From assembly GCA_963843645.1 (NCBI GenBank), contig CAWJLE010000005.1, forward strand, positions 558,001 through 622,000: a stretch of 64,000 nt of DNA, written 5' to 3'. Source of the stretch: CAWJLE01 sp963843645 (GTDB lineage: Bacteria; Chloroflexota; Anaerolineae; DAOTYC01). Within the stretch, counting starts at the first letter, position 1. Every line of letters begins with the position of its first letter. This document shows positions 15,812 through 24,220 of the stretch, in pieces. The translations under genes were made by a program, and so were the position numbers. Under the pieces are notes generated by a model that saw nothing but the letters and a program-made list of their open reading frames with translations, was not told the DNA's origin and made no database searches.

Positions 15812-17753
15812 CCGGCGCCGCGCCCGGTGGGGCTGGGCGCTCGTCGCGCTCGGCGTCGCGATGTGGCTCGCCGGGCTGGGCGGGCTGGCCCTGCGCGCCA
15901 ATCGGTGCCTGGCGGACGTCCGGCTGCTGGCGGGGCAGGCGGCGCAGCTGCAGGACTTCGTGCAGGCCTACGGCCAGTCGACGCTGACCTCGCCGGAGAG
16001 CGTGTCCTCGATGTACCAGGCCCTGCGCGTCATGGACGCCGAGCTGGGCGACCTGGCGGGGCAGGGCGCGCCGTTCCTGGCGCTCAGCCCGTACCTGGCG
16101 TGGTGGCCGGCGTACGGTCCGGACGTCCAGGCCGCGCCGGGGCTGCTGGCCATGGCGCGGGGGCTGCTCACGACCGGGGTCGTCGTCACGGGGCTCATGC
16201 AGGGCGCGCCCGGCGACGGCACGGCGCTGGCGGTCCGCGCGAACGAGGGCGCCCTGGAGGCGGCCCGCGCGGCCCTGGACCGCGCGACCGCGGCGCGGGC
16301 GGAAATCGACGCCGGGCGGGTGTCGCCCCAGGTCCGGCGGAGCCTGGAGACGTTCGATCGCGTGGCCCCGGTCCTGGATATGCTGCTGCGGGCCGGCCGG
16401 CTCGCCCCCTATTTGATTGGCCTGGACCGGCCGCAGACGTATCTGCTGCTGGCCCAGAGCGAGGACGAGCTGCGCCCGACGGGCGGCTTCATTACCGCCG
16501 TGGGCCGCCTGCGCGTCGAGCGCGGGCGCGTCACCGAGCTCAGCCTCGGCGACAGCTACGCGGTCGACGACCCGGCTCGGGACTATCCGTATCCCCCCTG
16601 GCCCCTGTACGAGTACATGGGGGCCGACATGTGGCTGCTGCGGGACGCCAACTGGTCGCCGGACTTCCCGACGTCCGCGGAGACGGCGGCAGCGCTGGCG
16701 CGCGTGGGCACGGGCGTCGACGTGGACGGCGTCATCGCCGTCGATCAGCGCACGCTGCAGTACATCCTCGCCGCGGTCGGCCCCGTCGAGGTCGAGGGCA
16801 AGGACGGCATCGACCGGGTGACGGCCGACAACATCACCGGCTGGATGCAGGCGCAGTGGTCGCCGGTCTCGGCGGACACCCAGAACCGGGAGTGGTGGCT
16901 GCAGCGCAAGACCTTCGTCGGCGACCTGGCGGGCGCGCTGCGGCGCAAGCTGGAGGTCGGCGGGCAGCTGGACGCGGTGGCCCTGGCGGAGGGCCTGGCG
17001 CGCGCCCTGGGCGAGAAGCACCTGCTGATCTACAGCCGGGATCCGCGGGCCGCGGCGCTGCTGGCCGAGTACGGGTGGGACGGCCGCATCGCGCAGGGCC
17101 CGGGCGACTACCTGTCGCTCGTCGAGGCCAACGTCGGCTTCAACAAGGCGTCGCCCATGATCGAGCGCAAGGTCAATTACCGCGTGGCGCTGGACGGCAC
17201 CGGCGGGGGCGACGCGGCGGTCACCGTGCGGTACCGGCACACCGGGACGCAGCGGGTCGATTTCTGCGAGCACGTCTCGCGCTACGACCCGGTCTACGCC
17301 GACCAGATGAACCGCTGCTATTGGAGCTACGTCCGGCTGGTGGCGCCGGCCCCGGCCGAGCTGGAGGTCGCGCCCCGCACGCGGGTCGCCGGCCAGAACC
17401 TCGTGCGCGGCCGGGCGTCGAAGGACACCGTGGATCCGGAGCGGGTCGGCGACGCGCGGCAGAGCTGGGGCCAGCTGGTCCTGCTGGCGCCCGGCCAGAG
17501 TATCGACCTCGATTACCGCTATCGTCTGCCCGCGGCGGACGCGCCGCTGAACGACGGGCTGCGGCAATATCGCCTCCTCGTGCAGAAGCAGCCCGGCCTG
17601 CGGGACCTGCCGGTGTCCGCGGAGGTGACTCTGCCGGCGGGCGCGCGCCTGGCGGCCGCCGATCCGCGGCCGGCCGGGGTGGCGGGCAGCGTCGTGCGGT
17701 TCGACCTGGACCTGGTCAAAGACCAGGTGATTCAGCTGGATTATCGACCGTAG
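15792..17753 (+). CDS. DUF4012 domain protein
   Basis: A 653-residue membrane-anchored protein. A basic N-terminus (SRQPRDRRRARWG) precedes one transmembrane segment at about residues 15-35. An alpha-helical region follows (residues 36-200). The DUF4012 core starts with QTYLLLAQSEDELRPTGGFI and includes VTELSLGDSYAVDD, MWLLRDANWSPDFPTSAE and VDGVIAVDQRTLQYIL. The C-terminal part (about 445-653) is beta-rich and probably extracellular. The domain is known from Chloroflexota and Actinomycetota, often in surface-glycan loci; its biochemical role is not established. It overlaps the GT2 gene and is followed by a secreted Pro-rich protein, suggesting a cell-surface assembly function (inference). 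Confidence 0.88.
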   Translation: MSRQPRDRRRARWGWALVALGVAMWLAGLGGLALRANRCLADVRLLAGQAAQLQDFVQAYGQSTLTSPESVSSMYQALRVMDAELGDLAGQGAPFLALSPYLAWWPAYGPDVQAAPGLLAMARGLLTTGVVVTGLMQGAPGDGTALAVRANEGALEAARAALDRATAARAEIDAGRVSPQVRRSLETFDRVAPVLDMLLRAGRLAPYLIGLDRPQTYLLLAQSEDELRPTGGFITAVGRLRVERGRVTELSLGDSYAVDDPARDYPYPPWPLYEYMGADMWLLRDANWSPDFPTSAETAAALARVGTGVDVDGVIAVDQRTLQYILAAVGPVEVEGKDGIDRVTADNITGWMQAQWSPVSADTQNREWWLQRKTFVGDLAGALRRKLEVGGQLDAVALAEGLARALGEKHLLIYSRDPRAAALLAEYGWDGRIAQGPGDYLSLVEANVGFNKASPMIERKVNYRVALDGTGGGDAAVTVRYRHTGTQRVDFCEHVSRYDPVYADQMNRCYWSYVRLVAPAPAELEVAPRTRVAGQNLVRGRASKDTVDPERVGDARQSWGQLVLLAPGQSIDLDYRYRLPAADAPLNDGLRQYRLLVQKQPGLRDLPVSAEVTLPAGARLAAADPRPAGVAGSVVRFDLDLVKDQVIQLDYRP

Positions 17754-17767
17754 GAGGAATTCACTTC

Positions 17768-18340
17768 GTGGGGAATTGGGCGCGCGTGAGCGGATGGCGG
17801 CATGGCCTGGGCCTCGCGCTGCTGATCGCCCTGGCGGTGGTCGCCTTCGGGCCGGCCGCCTGGGCCGGTCCCGCCGCGAGTCCGCTGGGCCAGACTGTGC
17901 CGCCCCGGCCGACCGGGCGAGCGGGGCCCGTGCCGCAGCCTCCCGGGTCCGATGATGGGAACGCCTCGGCCCCCGGTGTCGGCCCGGTCGTGACGGGCGC
18001 GCTGACCGCGACCCTGCAGTCGTCGGCGCCGTCCTTGGCGCCCGCGCCGGTGGGCCTGCCGCCCGGCGAAGCGACCGGGACTGCTGCGCCGCGGGCCGGA
18101 GGGCCGGCGGAGCCCGCCGCGGTCGGTACACCCGTGGCTGGCGCCACCGCACCGGCATGGACGCTGACGGTCGTTCCGGTGAGCGGCGGCGTGAGCGGCG
18201 CAGTGATCAGGCGAAATGCGCCTTCGCCGATCACGCAGCGGGCGGCGCTGGCGTCCCTGGGCTGCATGGCCTGGCCCGCCGTCGGGCTGCTCCTGGTCGT
18301 CGCGGGCGGGCTGCTCGTCTCGACGAGACGGCGTTCGTGA
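17768..18340 (+). CDS. Secreted Pro/Ala/Gly-rich protein with C-terminal membrane anchor
   Basis: A 190-residue protein starting at GTG 17768, preceded by a strong GGAGG (17753-17757). A signal peptide is clear (GLGLALLIALAVVAFGPAAWA, cleavage likely after AWA). Residues 35-150 are a low-complexity Pro/Gly/Ala/Thr stretch of the kind that spans a cell wall or is glycosylated. The C-terminus is one hydrophobic helix (AVGLLLVVAGGLLVS) ending in TRRRS, a stop-transfer anchor resembling a sorting signal without an LPxTG. It lies 14 bases after the DUF4012 gene, and its stop overlaps the next gene's GTG. No enzymatic domain is seen; a surface stalk is the likely role. Confidence 0.65.
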   Translation: MGNWARVSGWRHGLGLALLIALAVVAFGPAAWAGPAASPLGQTVPPRPTGRAGPVPQPPGSDDGNASAPGVGPVVTGALTATLQSSAPSLAPAPVGLPPGEATGTAAPRAGGPAEPAAVGTPVAGATAPAWTLTVVPVSGGVSGAVIRRNAPSPITQRAALASLGCMAWPAVGLLLVVAGGLLVSTRRRS

Positions 18341-20013
18341 CGCATTGTTCGCCCGGCACGCCGCCCCGGCGGCGCCCGCGAATCCCTGCCGGCGCGGTGG
18401 GACTCGTCTTCGCATTGGCTCTTGCGGTCCTGTGCTGCGCGGCGGTCCGCGCGGAGGGTCCGGCCGTCTTCCCCAACTGCCGGCTGGGCGTCGCCATGAC
18501 GTCGCCGCCGCTGACGGACTACATCGCCTACGAGCAGCTCAAGCTGGGCGCATATGTCGATTTCGCGGTCCACCCGCCTGACGCGGCGCTGCCCCCCGGC
18601 ATCGAGTACCTCCGCACGATCCGCATGGAGCAGGTGAAGCTGCCGCCCTCGGCATGTCCGGCGCAGCCCTCATGTCCGCGCTGCTCCGGCAGCGACCCGA
18701 ACTGCTACTCCGGGCCGACGTACCGCGACTGTTACCAGACTCCGGTCACCTATACACTGAAGTCGCCGCAGTCGTTCGATGCGCTGCGCGGCCAGGTCGC
18801 GGCCAATCCGGGCGCATTGTGGTTGGTGGGCAACGAGCCGGACCGGCGGTCGTGGCCCACGGGCGATCTATCCGGCTGGGACGGCCAGGACGAGATGACG
18901 CCGGAGCTGTACGCCCGCGCCTACTGCGAGATCCGCCGCGAGATCCGCCGGGTCGACCCCGGGGCGCAGACCGCCATCGCGGGGATGGTGCAGGGCACGC
19001 CGCTCCGCCTGAAGTACCTCGACCGGGTCTGGGCGGAGTATCCCAAGGTCTGCGGTGGACGCCGGCTGGGCGATGACGTGGACGTGTGGAACGTCCACGC
19101 TTTCGTGCTGCGCGAGGCAGCCCTGCCCTGCTACTGCAACACCGGCGAGACCTGGGGCGCAGAGGTGCCTGCTGGCTTGAGCGATTGCGCGGGCCGGCTG
19201 TATTCGGCGGCCGACAACGGCAGCCTGACTTACCTGAAGCAGGAGATCGTCGATTTCCGGCGCTGGATGAGGGACAAGGGGGTGCGCAACCGGCCGCTGA
19301 TCGTGACCGAGGGCGGCGTCAACCTGGGCACCTACTGGCTGTCGACCTGGCAGGTCAAGTCCATCATGAACGGCATGCTGGATTACGTGCTCAACCAGAG
19401 AGACTCATCGCTGGGCTACCCGATCGACGGTAACCGGCTGGTCCAGCAATTCCTCTGGTGGAGCATGGACACACACGAGGAGCCGGACGAATACGGCTAT
19501 ACGATGGGCGTCGATTCCCTGTACGATCCGGGCACGCACGCCCGGCTCGAGTACGGGAACAACTGGGTCGCATACGTGCGGAACGCACTTCACAGCGAGG
19601 CCGTGACGCCCCGGGTCAACCTGCTGGTGACGGACACGAAGTCCGCGCCGGCGGTGGTCGATGAGCCGACCGGGCCCGTGACGCTCACTCTGAAGGCGTC
19701 GGTGTACAACACCGGCAACACGCGAACGGCCACCGGCAGCGGCGTCGTGGTCCGCTTCCGCCAGGGAACGCCCGCCGAGCCGGGCGCACTGATCGGTGCC
19801 AGGGTCATCACCGACGTACGCGGCTGCGGTCGCGAGGTCGAGGTGGACCAGCCGTGGCGGATCGACCTGCCGGAGCTGGGTGCGTACCCATGGTACGCGG
19901 AGGCCGTTCCCATTTCAGGCGAAGAGCGCGTCGACGACAATTGGGCCGCGGGCGTCGCACTGGTCGCGAAGCCGGAGGCGGCGCTGCCTGTCATCTATCG
20001 AAACTCGGAGTAG
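18337..20013 (+). CDS. Secreted clan GH-A-like glycoside hydrolase, paralogue 1
   Basis: A 558-residue protein starting at GTG 18337, coupled to the previous gene by a GTGA overlap. A signal peptide covers about residues 17-40. The catalytic region reads like a TIM-barrel clan GH-A enzyme: LWLVGNEPDRRSW puts a candidate acid/base at Glu167, and RPLIVTEGGVNLG puts a candidate nucleophile at Glu325. Between them are GMVQGTPLRLKYLDRVW and DDVDVWNVHAFVL. A Cys-rich loop (CPAQPSCPRCSGSDPNC) is unique to this copy. The last 120 residues form a CARDB-like beta-sandwich (LTLKASVYNTGNTRTATGSG ... QPWRIDLP) and end in LPVIYRNSE, a Chloroflexota-type tail. It aligns along its length with 20822-22384. 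The substrate is unknown. Confidence 0.72.
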   Translation: MTHCSPGTPPRRRPRIPAGAVGLVFALALAVLCCAAVRAEGPAVFPNCRLGVAMTSPPLTDYIAYEQLKLGAYVDFAVHPPDAALPPGIEYLRTIRMEQVKLPPSACPAQPSCPRCSGSDPNCYSGPTYRDCYQTPVTYTLKSPQSFDALRGQVAANPGALWLVGNEPDRRSWPTGDLSGWDGQDEMTPELYARAYCEIRREIRRVDPGAQTAIAGMVQGTPLRLKYLDRVWAEYPKVCGGRRLGDDVDVWNVHAFVLREAALPCYCNTGETWGAEVPAGLSDCAGRLYSAADNGSLTYLKQEIVDFRRWMRDKGVRNRPLIVTEGGVNLGTYWLSTWQVKSIMNGMLDYVLNQRDSSLGYPIDGNRLVQQFLWWSMDTHEEPDEYGYTMGVDSLYDPGTHARLEYGNNWVAYVRNALHSEAVTPRVNLLVTDTKSAPAVVDEPTGPVTLTLKASVYNTGNTRTATGSGVVVRFRQGTPAEPGALIGARVITDVRGCGREVEVDQPWRIDLPELGAYPWYAEAVPISGEERVDDNWAAGVALVAKPEAALPVIYRNSE

Positions 20014-20064
20014 TCACGAACCTACCCGCTCAGATTGGAGCACAACACAGAAGGGAGCAACTCA

Positions 20065-20778
20065 ATGAGCTCGCAGGCAGGTGATGGGCGACACGGTTGG
20101 CTGGCGGCGGCTTGTATCGTGTGGACGATAATATTGGGCGGCATATTCCTCGCAGTGCCGGCGCACCAGATTCTGGCGATGCCAGACGCATCGATGGATG
20201 CAGCCGTATCGGATATTCCGCCTGTGCCGACGGCGCCGCCGCAACCCACTGCGCCGCCACCCCCGACGGAGGATCACAAGGTGCTCGGCCCGGGCGATCA
20301 GCTGGATCATCGGAACGATTGGGGCATCGAGATCATCAACCGGAGCTGCCCCACGTCGCCGCTCACGGTCACAGTGGGCGTGTACCCCTACAATCCGATG
20401 ACCGCCACGTACCCCATCACGGGGCCGTTTCAGGCGTACGATCGCTACTGGAACGTCAGGGCCACCGGAGCGAACGACACCGACCCGACTTGCCTGCACA
20501 GCCTGACCGCCCAGTTCTGCTTCCCCCTAAGTGCGACCCAATATTCGCTCTTTTACTGGAATCCCCTGGCCGAGCTGTGGCAGAGGGTGGGCATCGGGCC
20601 CCTGCTCCAAAGCTACGATGTGTGCTACAACACGACGTTCCTGAGTGACAGCGTCCCGTCGCTGATGCAGCTCGACGCGGGGCTCGTGTTCGCCTGGGGC
20701 TATACCAAAACCGGGCATCTGGTCAGCAACGACGTTTACCTGCCGATTATCATGCGAAACTACTCGCGCACGCAGTAG
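20065..20778 (+). CDS. Secreted protein of unknown function with LPIIMRN tail
   Basis: A 237-residue protein from ATG 20065 with an aaggga ribosome-binding site upstream. An N-terminal hydrophobic segment (AACIVWTIILGGIFLAVPAH, residues 12-31) is followed by a Pro-rich linker (PPVPTAPPQPTAPPPPTED). The rest is probably a beta-sandwich with paired cysteines (NRSCPTSPLTVTVGVYPY, DPTCLHSLTAQFCFP, SYDVCYNTTF). It contains YSLFYWNPLAELWQRVG and ends DVYLPIIMRNYSRTQ, the same type of tail as its neighbours. It lies between the two GH-A-like paralogues in the same direction. I do not recognise the family; layout and strand pattern recall the secreted protein at 22479-23189, which has a comparable 'YYDEAAQKWVPV' stretch. 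Confidence 0.6.
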   Translation: MSSQAGDGRHGWLAAACIVWTIILGGIFLAVPAHQILAMPDASMDAAVSDIPPVPTAPPQPTAPPPPTEDHKVLGPGDQLDHRNDWGIEIINRSCPTSPLTVTVGVYPYNPMTATYPITGPFQAYDRYWNVRATGANDTDPTCLHSLTAQFCFPLSATQYSLFYWNPLAELWQRVGIGPLLQSYDVCYNTTFLSDSVPSLMQLDAGLVFAWGYTKTGHLVSNDVYLPIIMRNYSRTQ

Positions 20779-20821
20779 CGAGCCGGCCATCCGCACGTCG
20801 CGCGTGGAGGAATGTCGGGTC

Positions 20822-22384
20822 ATGAGACGACCGGTTGCGAAAAGCAGAGCGTTGCTGGCGAGCATCAGCAGGGTCATGCTCGGCCTCATGTGGGTCATCG
20901 TGCTCGCGTCGCCGTCCGAAGCCCAGGCGCCGGATGGCGTCCAGGCGACGGCGGCGACGCAATTCCCGAACTGCCGCCTCGGCGCTGCGATTCTGCACGA
21001 TGCGACGGCGTACGACCTGGCGGGCCTGAACCTGGGCTGGTACGTGAGCTACAGCACGCAGTCCTCGCCGCCTAAGCCGCACGGCATGGAGTTTGTCCAG
21101 GTGGTGCGGGTACACCAGAAGAAGACCAGCTGGTGTCGCGACTGCTACGAGCTTCCCTACGACTACAACATGACCCCCTCCGCGGCGACCCTGGCTGCCC
21201 AGGTGACCGCCAATCCCGGCGCGACCTGGTTCATCGGCAACGAGCCGGACCGGCGGGATTGGTCGGCGACCGGCGGCCAGGACGAAATCGTGCCCGAGCT
21301 CTACGCCCAGGCTTACCACGACATATGGGCCATCATCCGCGGGGTGGATCCCACGGCTCGCATCGGGCCCGGCGGCGTGGTCCAGGGCACTCCCTTGCGT
21401 CTCAAGTACCTGGACCGGGTGTGGACCCAGTACCAGGCTCTGTTCGGCCATCGCTGGGGCGACGACGTGGACGTGTGGAACCTCCACAGCTTCATCTTGA
21501 ATGAGAAGAAGGGCGACTACGGGGCGGATATTCCCGCGGGCCTGACGGACAGCAAAGGCGTGACGATGAGCTGCGAGGACAACGCCAGCATGACGTACTT
21601 CAGGCAGTTCGTCGTCGCCTTCAGGACGTGGTTGCGGGACAAGGGTGAGCGGAACAAACCGCTGTACATCACCGAATACGGCATCAACATGCCGGACTAC
21701 TGTGTCACATCGGCGCAGCTGAAGGCGTTCATGAACGCCAGCTTCGACTACCTGCTGAACACCACGAACAGCAGCCTGGGCTATCCACTGGACGGCAATC
21801 GGCTGGTGCAGCGCTTCATGTGGTACAGCCTGGACGACAGCGCGGATAGCCCCGACCGGGTGGAGGAGTACGCCGACTCGCTGTTTAGCTCCGTCACCCA
21901 CCTGCGCCAGGATTACGGCGACAACTGGTACAACTACGTGCATAGCGCCCTTGCCACTCACCAGGAGGCGAACACACCGCGGATCAATCTGCTCCTCGAG
22001 GATTCGCGCACCGTGCCGGCCAGCTACTATCGGCCCACAGACCCGGTGACTTTCACCCTGCGCGCGATGATCTACAACAACGGCAACACGCGCACCGACT
22101 CTGCGGCGGGCATCACGTTGAATTTCTGGTCCGGCACGCCGTCCGGCGCTCACACCCTCATCGGCACCCAGGTCATCACCAACTTGTGCGGCTGCGCCCT
22201 CGGCACGATGGTGGAGCAGCCATGGCGAATCGATCTGCCGGCAACCGGGAGTTACCCGTGGTACGTAGAGGCCGTGGCCCTGCCCGGAGAAACGAACACG
22301 GTGGACAACACTGAGGCCGGCCTGGGCATCATCGCCTCAGTCAAATATCACCTGCCGATCATCCTGAAGATGGCGACGAGCTGA
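20822..22384 (+). CDS. Secreted clan GH-A-like glycoside hydrolase, paralogue 2
   Basis: A 520-residue paralogue of 18337-20013. ATG 20822 is preferred because GGAGG sits just upstream (20805-20810). The signal peptide spans about residues 10-35 (SRVMLGLMWVIVLASPSEAQA). Conserved with paralogue 1: FPNCRLGAAI, TWFIGNEPDRRDW (Glu141), VVQGTPLRLKYLDRVW, DDVDVWNLHSF, PLYITEYGINMPD (Glu285, matching the usual E-Y-G nucleophile context better than paralogue 1), and LGYPLDGNRLVQRFMWYSLDD. The C-terminal CARDB-like domain (RAMIYNNGNTRTDSAAG ... QPWRIDLPATGSYPWY) ends in HLPIILKMATS. Both copies keep the two glutamates, so both may be active. They probably act on a surface or extracellular polysaccharide (inference). 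Confidence 0.72.
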   Translation: MRRPVAKSRALLASISRVMLGLMWVIVLASPSEAQAPDGVQATAATQFPNCRLGAAILHDATAYDLAGLNLGWYVSYSTQSSPPKPHGMEFVQVVRVHQKKTSWCRDCYELPYDYNMTPSAATLAAQVTANPGATWFIGNEPDRRDWSATGGQDEIVPELYAQAYHDIWAIIRGVDPTARIGPGGVVQGTPLRLKYLDRVWTQYQALFGHRWGDDVDVWNLHSFILNEKKGDYGADIPAGLTDSKGVTMSCEDNASMTYFRQFVVAFRTWLRDKGERNKPLYITEYGINMPDYCVTSAQLKAFMNASFDYLLNTTNSSLGYPLDGNRLVQRFMWYSLDDSADSPDRVEEYADSLFSSVTHLRQDYGDNWYNYVHSALATHQEANTPRINLLLEDSRTVPASYYRPTDPVTFTLRAMIYNNGNTRTDSAAGITLNFWSGTPSGAHTLIGTQVITNLCGCALGTMVEQPWRIDLPATGSYPWYVEAVALPGETNTVDNTEAGLGIIASVKYHLPIILKMATS

Positions 22385-22478
22385 CAGACTGGGTTTCACA
22401 TTCGGTGAAGAGCGATGGGCGCTCTCTCCGGCGCTGCAGTCGGCGCGTGAGGCCCGCCCGCAAGAAAGGAGACCCCTG

Positions 22479-23189
22479 ATGGCGAGGACGTCGACAAAAC
22501 CGTGGTTGCTTGTGGTGGTACTGGCAATCAGTGTATTGCTTCTGGCGTTGCCGATGCAGGGGAGCCGGGCAACGCCGGTGCAATCGCCTCTGAATCAGGG
22601 CACCGTGCCGCCGAAGCCGAAACCCTCCGGCGGCGGTGGCGGCGAGGGTGGGGGGCCGAGCGCCACGCCGTTCCCAGGCGTACTGAGCGTGGGCGCGCTC
22701 CGGGAACAGAAGATCGGGCCGAACGGGGGGCAGCTCGACGCCGCCATGGCGGACGGCCACTGCATCCTCGTGCAAGTGGATCCGGGCAAGCTCAAGGAAG
22801 ACGTGCTGTTTCAAGTGATTCTCGTCGACCAGGGCAAGACGCCGCCTGACACGTGTGACGACGCAGACGTCGCCGGTCGCCTGTGCAAGACCCAGGTGCA
22901 GTACGAGCTGAAGGGTTGGCGCTCCTCGAATGGCCAGGAGGTCGCTTCCAGCGAGCGATTGCCTCTGCCGTACTCACACGTCCTCTGCTATACCGATGCA
23001 GACCTGGCTCTGGCGGCCGGCCACAGTCCCGACAACCTTCTGATAGCCTATTACGATGAAGCTGCCCAGAAATGGGTACCCGTGCCCTCAAAGGCCGACA
23101 CGCTGAACAGAAACGTCGGCGCGCTGGTCGACCACGTCTGCCTGTGGGCGCTGATGGCTCGGCCGGAGGGCAGCACGGTGGCGCCCTAA
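22479..23189 (+). CDS. Secreted protein of unknown function
   Basis: A 236-residue protein with a clear signal peptide (WLLVVVLAISVLLLALPMQG, residues 9-28). A short linker rich in Pro and Gly follows (PPKPKPSGGGGGEGGG). The remaining 165 residues look like a beta-rich domain with three to four cysteines (DGHCILVQVDPG, PDTCDDADVAGRLCKTQ, HVLCYTDADL) and YYDEAAQKWVPVPSKAD. It is preceded by aaagga before the ATG and followed by a good terminator at 23233-23282. It probably closes the surface-protein transcription unit that starts at 14519. No known family was recognised. Confidence 0.6.
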   Translation: MARTSTKPWLLVVVLAISVLLLALPMQGSRATPVQSPLNQGTVPPKPKPSGGGGGEGGGPSATPFPGVLSVGALREQKIGPNGGQLDAAMADGHCILVQVDPGKLKEDVLFQVILVDQGKTPPDTCDDADVAGRLCKTQVQYELKGWRSSNGQEVASSERLPLPYSHVLCYTDADLALAAGHSPDNLLIAYYDEAAQKWVPVPSKADTLNRNVGALVDHVCLWALMARPEGSTVAP

Positions 23190-23232
23190 ATCGCATCGTT
23201 ACGCCTAATCTATGGTCGCTGATTCTTGGCCG

Positions 23233-23282
23233 CGGGGCCATGTCACTTGAGTTTGTTGACATGACCCCGTGGCCATTTTTTT
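23233..23282 (+). terminator. Rho-independent terminator
   Basis: GGGGCCATGTCA and TGACATGACCCC form a stem of about 12 base pairs with one mismatch and a 9-base loop. GTGGCCA and then a run of seven T follow. It lies 44 bases after the stop at 23189 and ends the rightward surface-protein unit. Confidence 0.8.
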
Positions 23283-23478
23283 GTCTTGTCCCGACGACTG
23301 GTCGCTGGCCGGCTGACTGTTGCGGCCGTCTGTGCAGCCGACCCGTCGGCAGAAGACGCTTGGAGACAGTCAGTCAGTGTCAAATATTTCGAATCATGTA
23401 GATAGACTGATATTGCTGAGACGAATATGCAGTTGTTATTGACATCGCTCAACGTCCGCGAATGATCCTGACGGACGG

Positions 23479-24111
23479 ATGACCGCCGACGCCGAGCGTC
23501 ACGCGCTGCGCGGCGAAACGGTGATTTGGGTCGGATGGGGCACGGCGATCGCGGGTTTCGTGGCTCTTCGCGATGAGCCGAGGTCCGACGCGCGCGATGC
23601 CCTCGCCGCGCTGCAGGAGCTCGGCATCCAACCGGTGATGCTGTCGGGAGATGACCGGCTGACCACCGAGGCGGTCGCGCGGGAGCTGGGTCTGACCACT
23701 TACGTTGGGAATTGCCCGCCCGAAGAGAAGGCCGAGCGCATCGTCGCCTGGCAGGCCGCGGGTGAAAGGGTCGGGATGATCGGCGATGGTGTGAACGATG
23801 CTCCCGCGCTGGCGCGCGCCGACCTGAGCGTCACCGTCGCCGGCGGCACGGACGTGGCGGGCGAAACGTCCGACCTGGTTCTGGCCAGTCCCGACCTGTC
23901 CCTCGTCTCGTGGTTCATCACTCTGTCCCGCGGGACGGTCCGGATCATCAGGGAAAACCTCGTGTGGGCCTTTGCGTACAACCTGTTCGCGCTGCCGCTG
24001 GCCGCGCTGGGATTCATCACCCCTGCATTGGCTGCCGGCGCCATGGCCGCCAGCAGCCTCCTCGTCGTGACCAACTCCATCCGGCTGCGCGTGCCCGATC
24101 GTCGCGCGTGA
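23479..24111 (+). pseudogene. C-terminal fragment of a heavy-metal P-type (P1B) ATPase
   Basis: Only the last 210 residues of a P1B ATPase are present: the end of the phosphorylation and nucleotide domain (GIQPVMLSGDDRLTTEAVAREL), the hinge motif MIGDGVNDAPALARADLSV, and the two final transmembrane helices (LVWAFAYNLFALPLAALGF, AAGAMAASSLLVVTNSIRL). The DKTGT phosphorylation site, the CPx or equivalent metal-site helix and all upstream helices are missing. The sequence 5' of the ATG (23283-23478) shows no continuation in any frame. The fragment cannot transport by itself. It is best read as a remnant left by a deletion or rearrangement next to the terminator at 23233-23282. Confidence 0.8.
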
Positions 24112-24220
24112 GATGCTCCCACACGCAGCTCTGCTGCACCGGACGTCGACTTCTTCCCCCCGGTTTTCTTCAGAGAGCGACGCTGGCAGGCGCGTTCTCC
24201 ACCGATAGCATCCACTCCTC

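Noticed and set aside
15054..18158. Very long open frame (over 1000 codons) on the minus strand across the GT2 and DUF4012 genes
   Set aside because: It is antisense to well-supported genes, is dominated by Arg, Pro and Ala as expected from GC-rich shadow frames, and has no recognisable motif.
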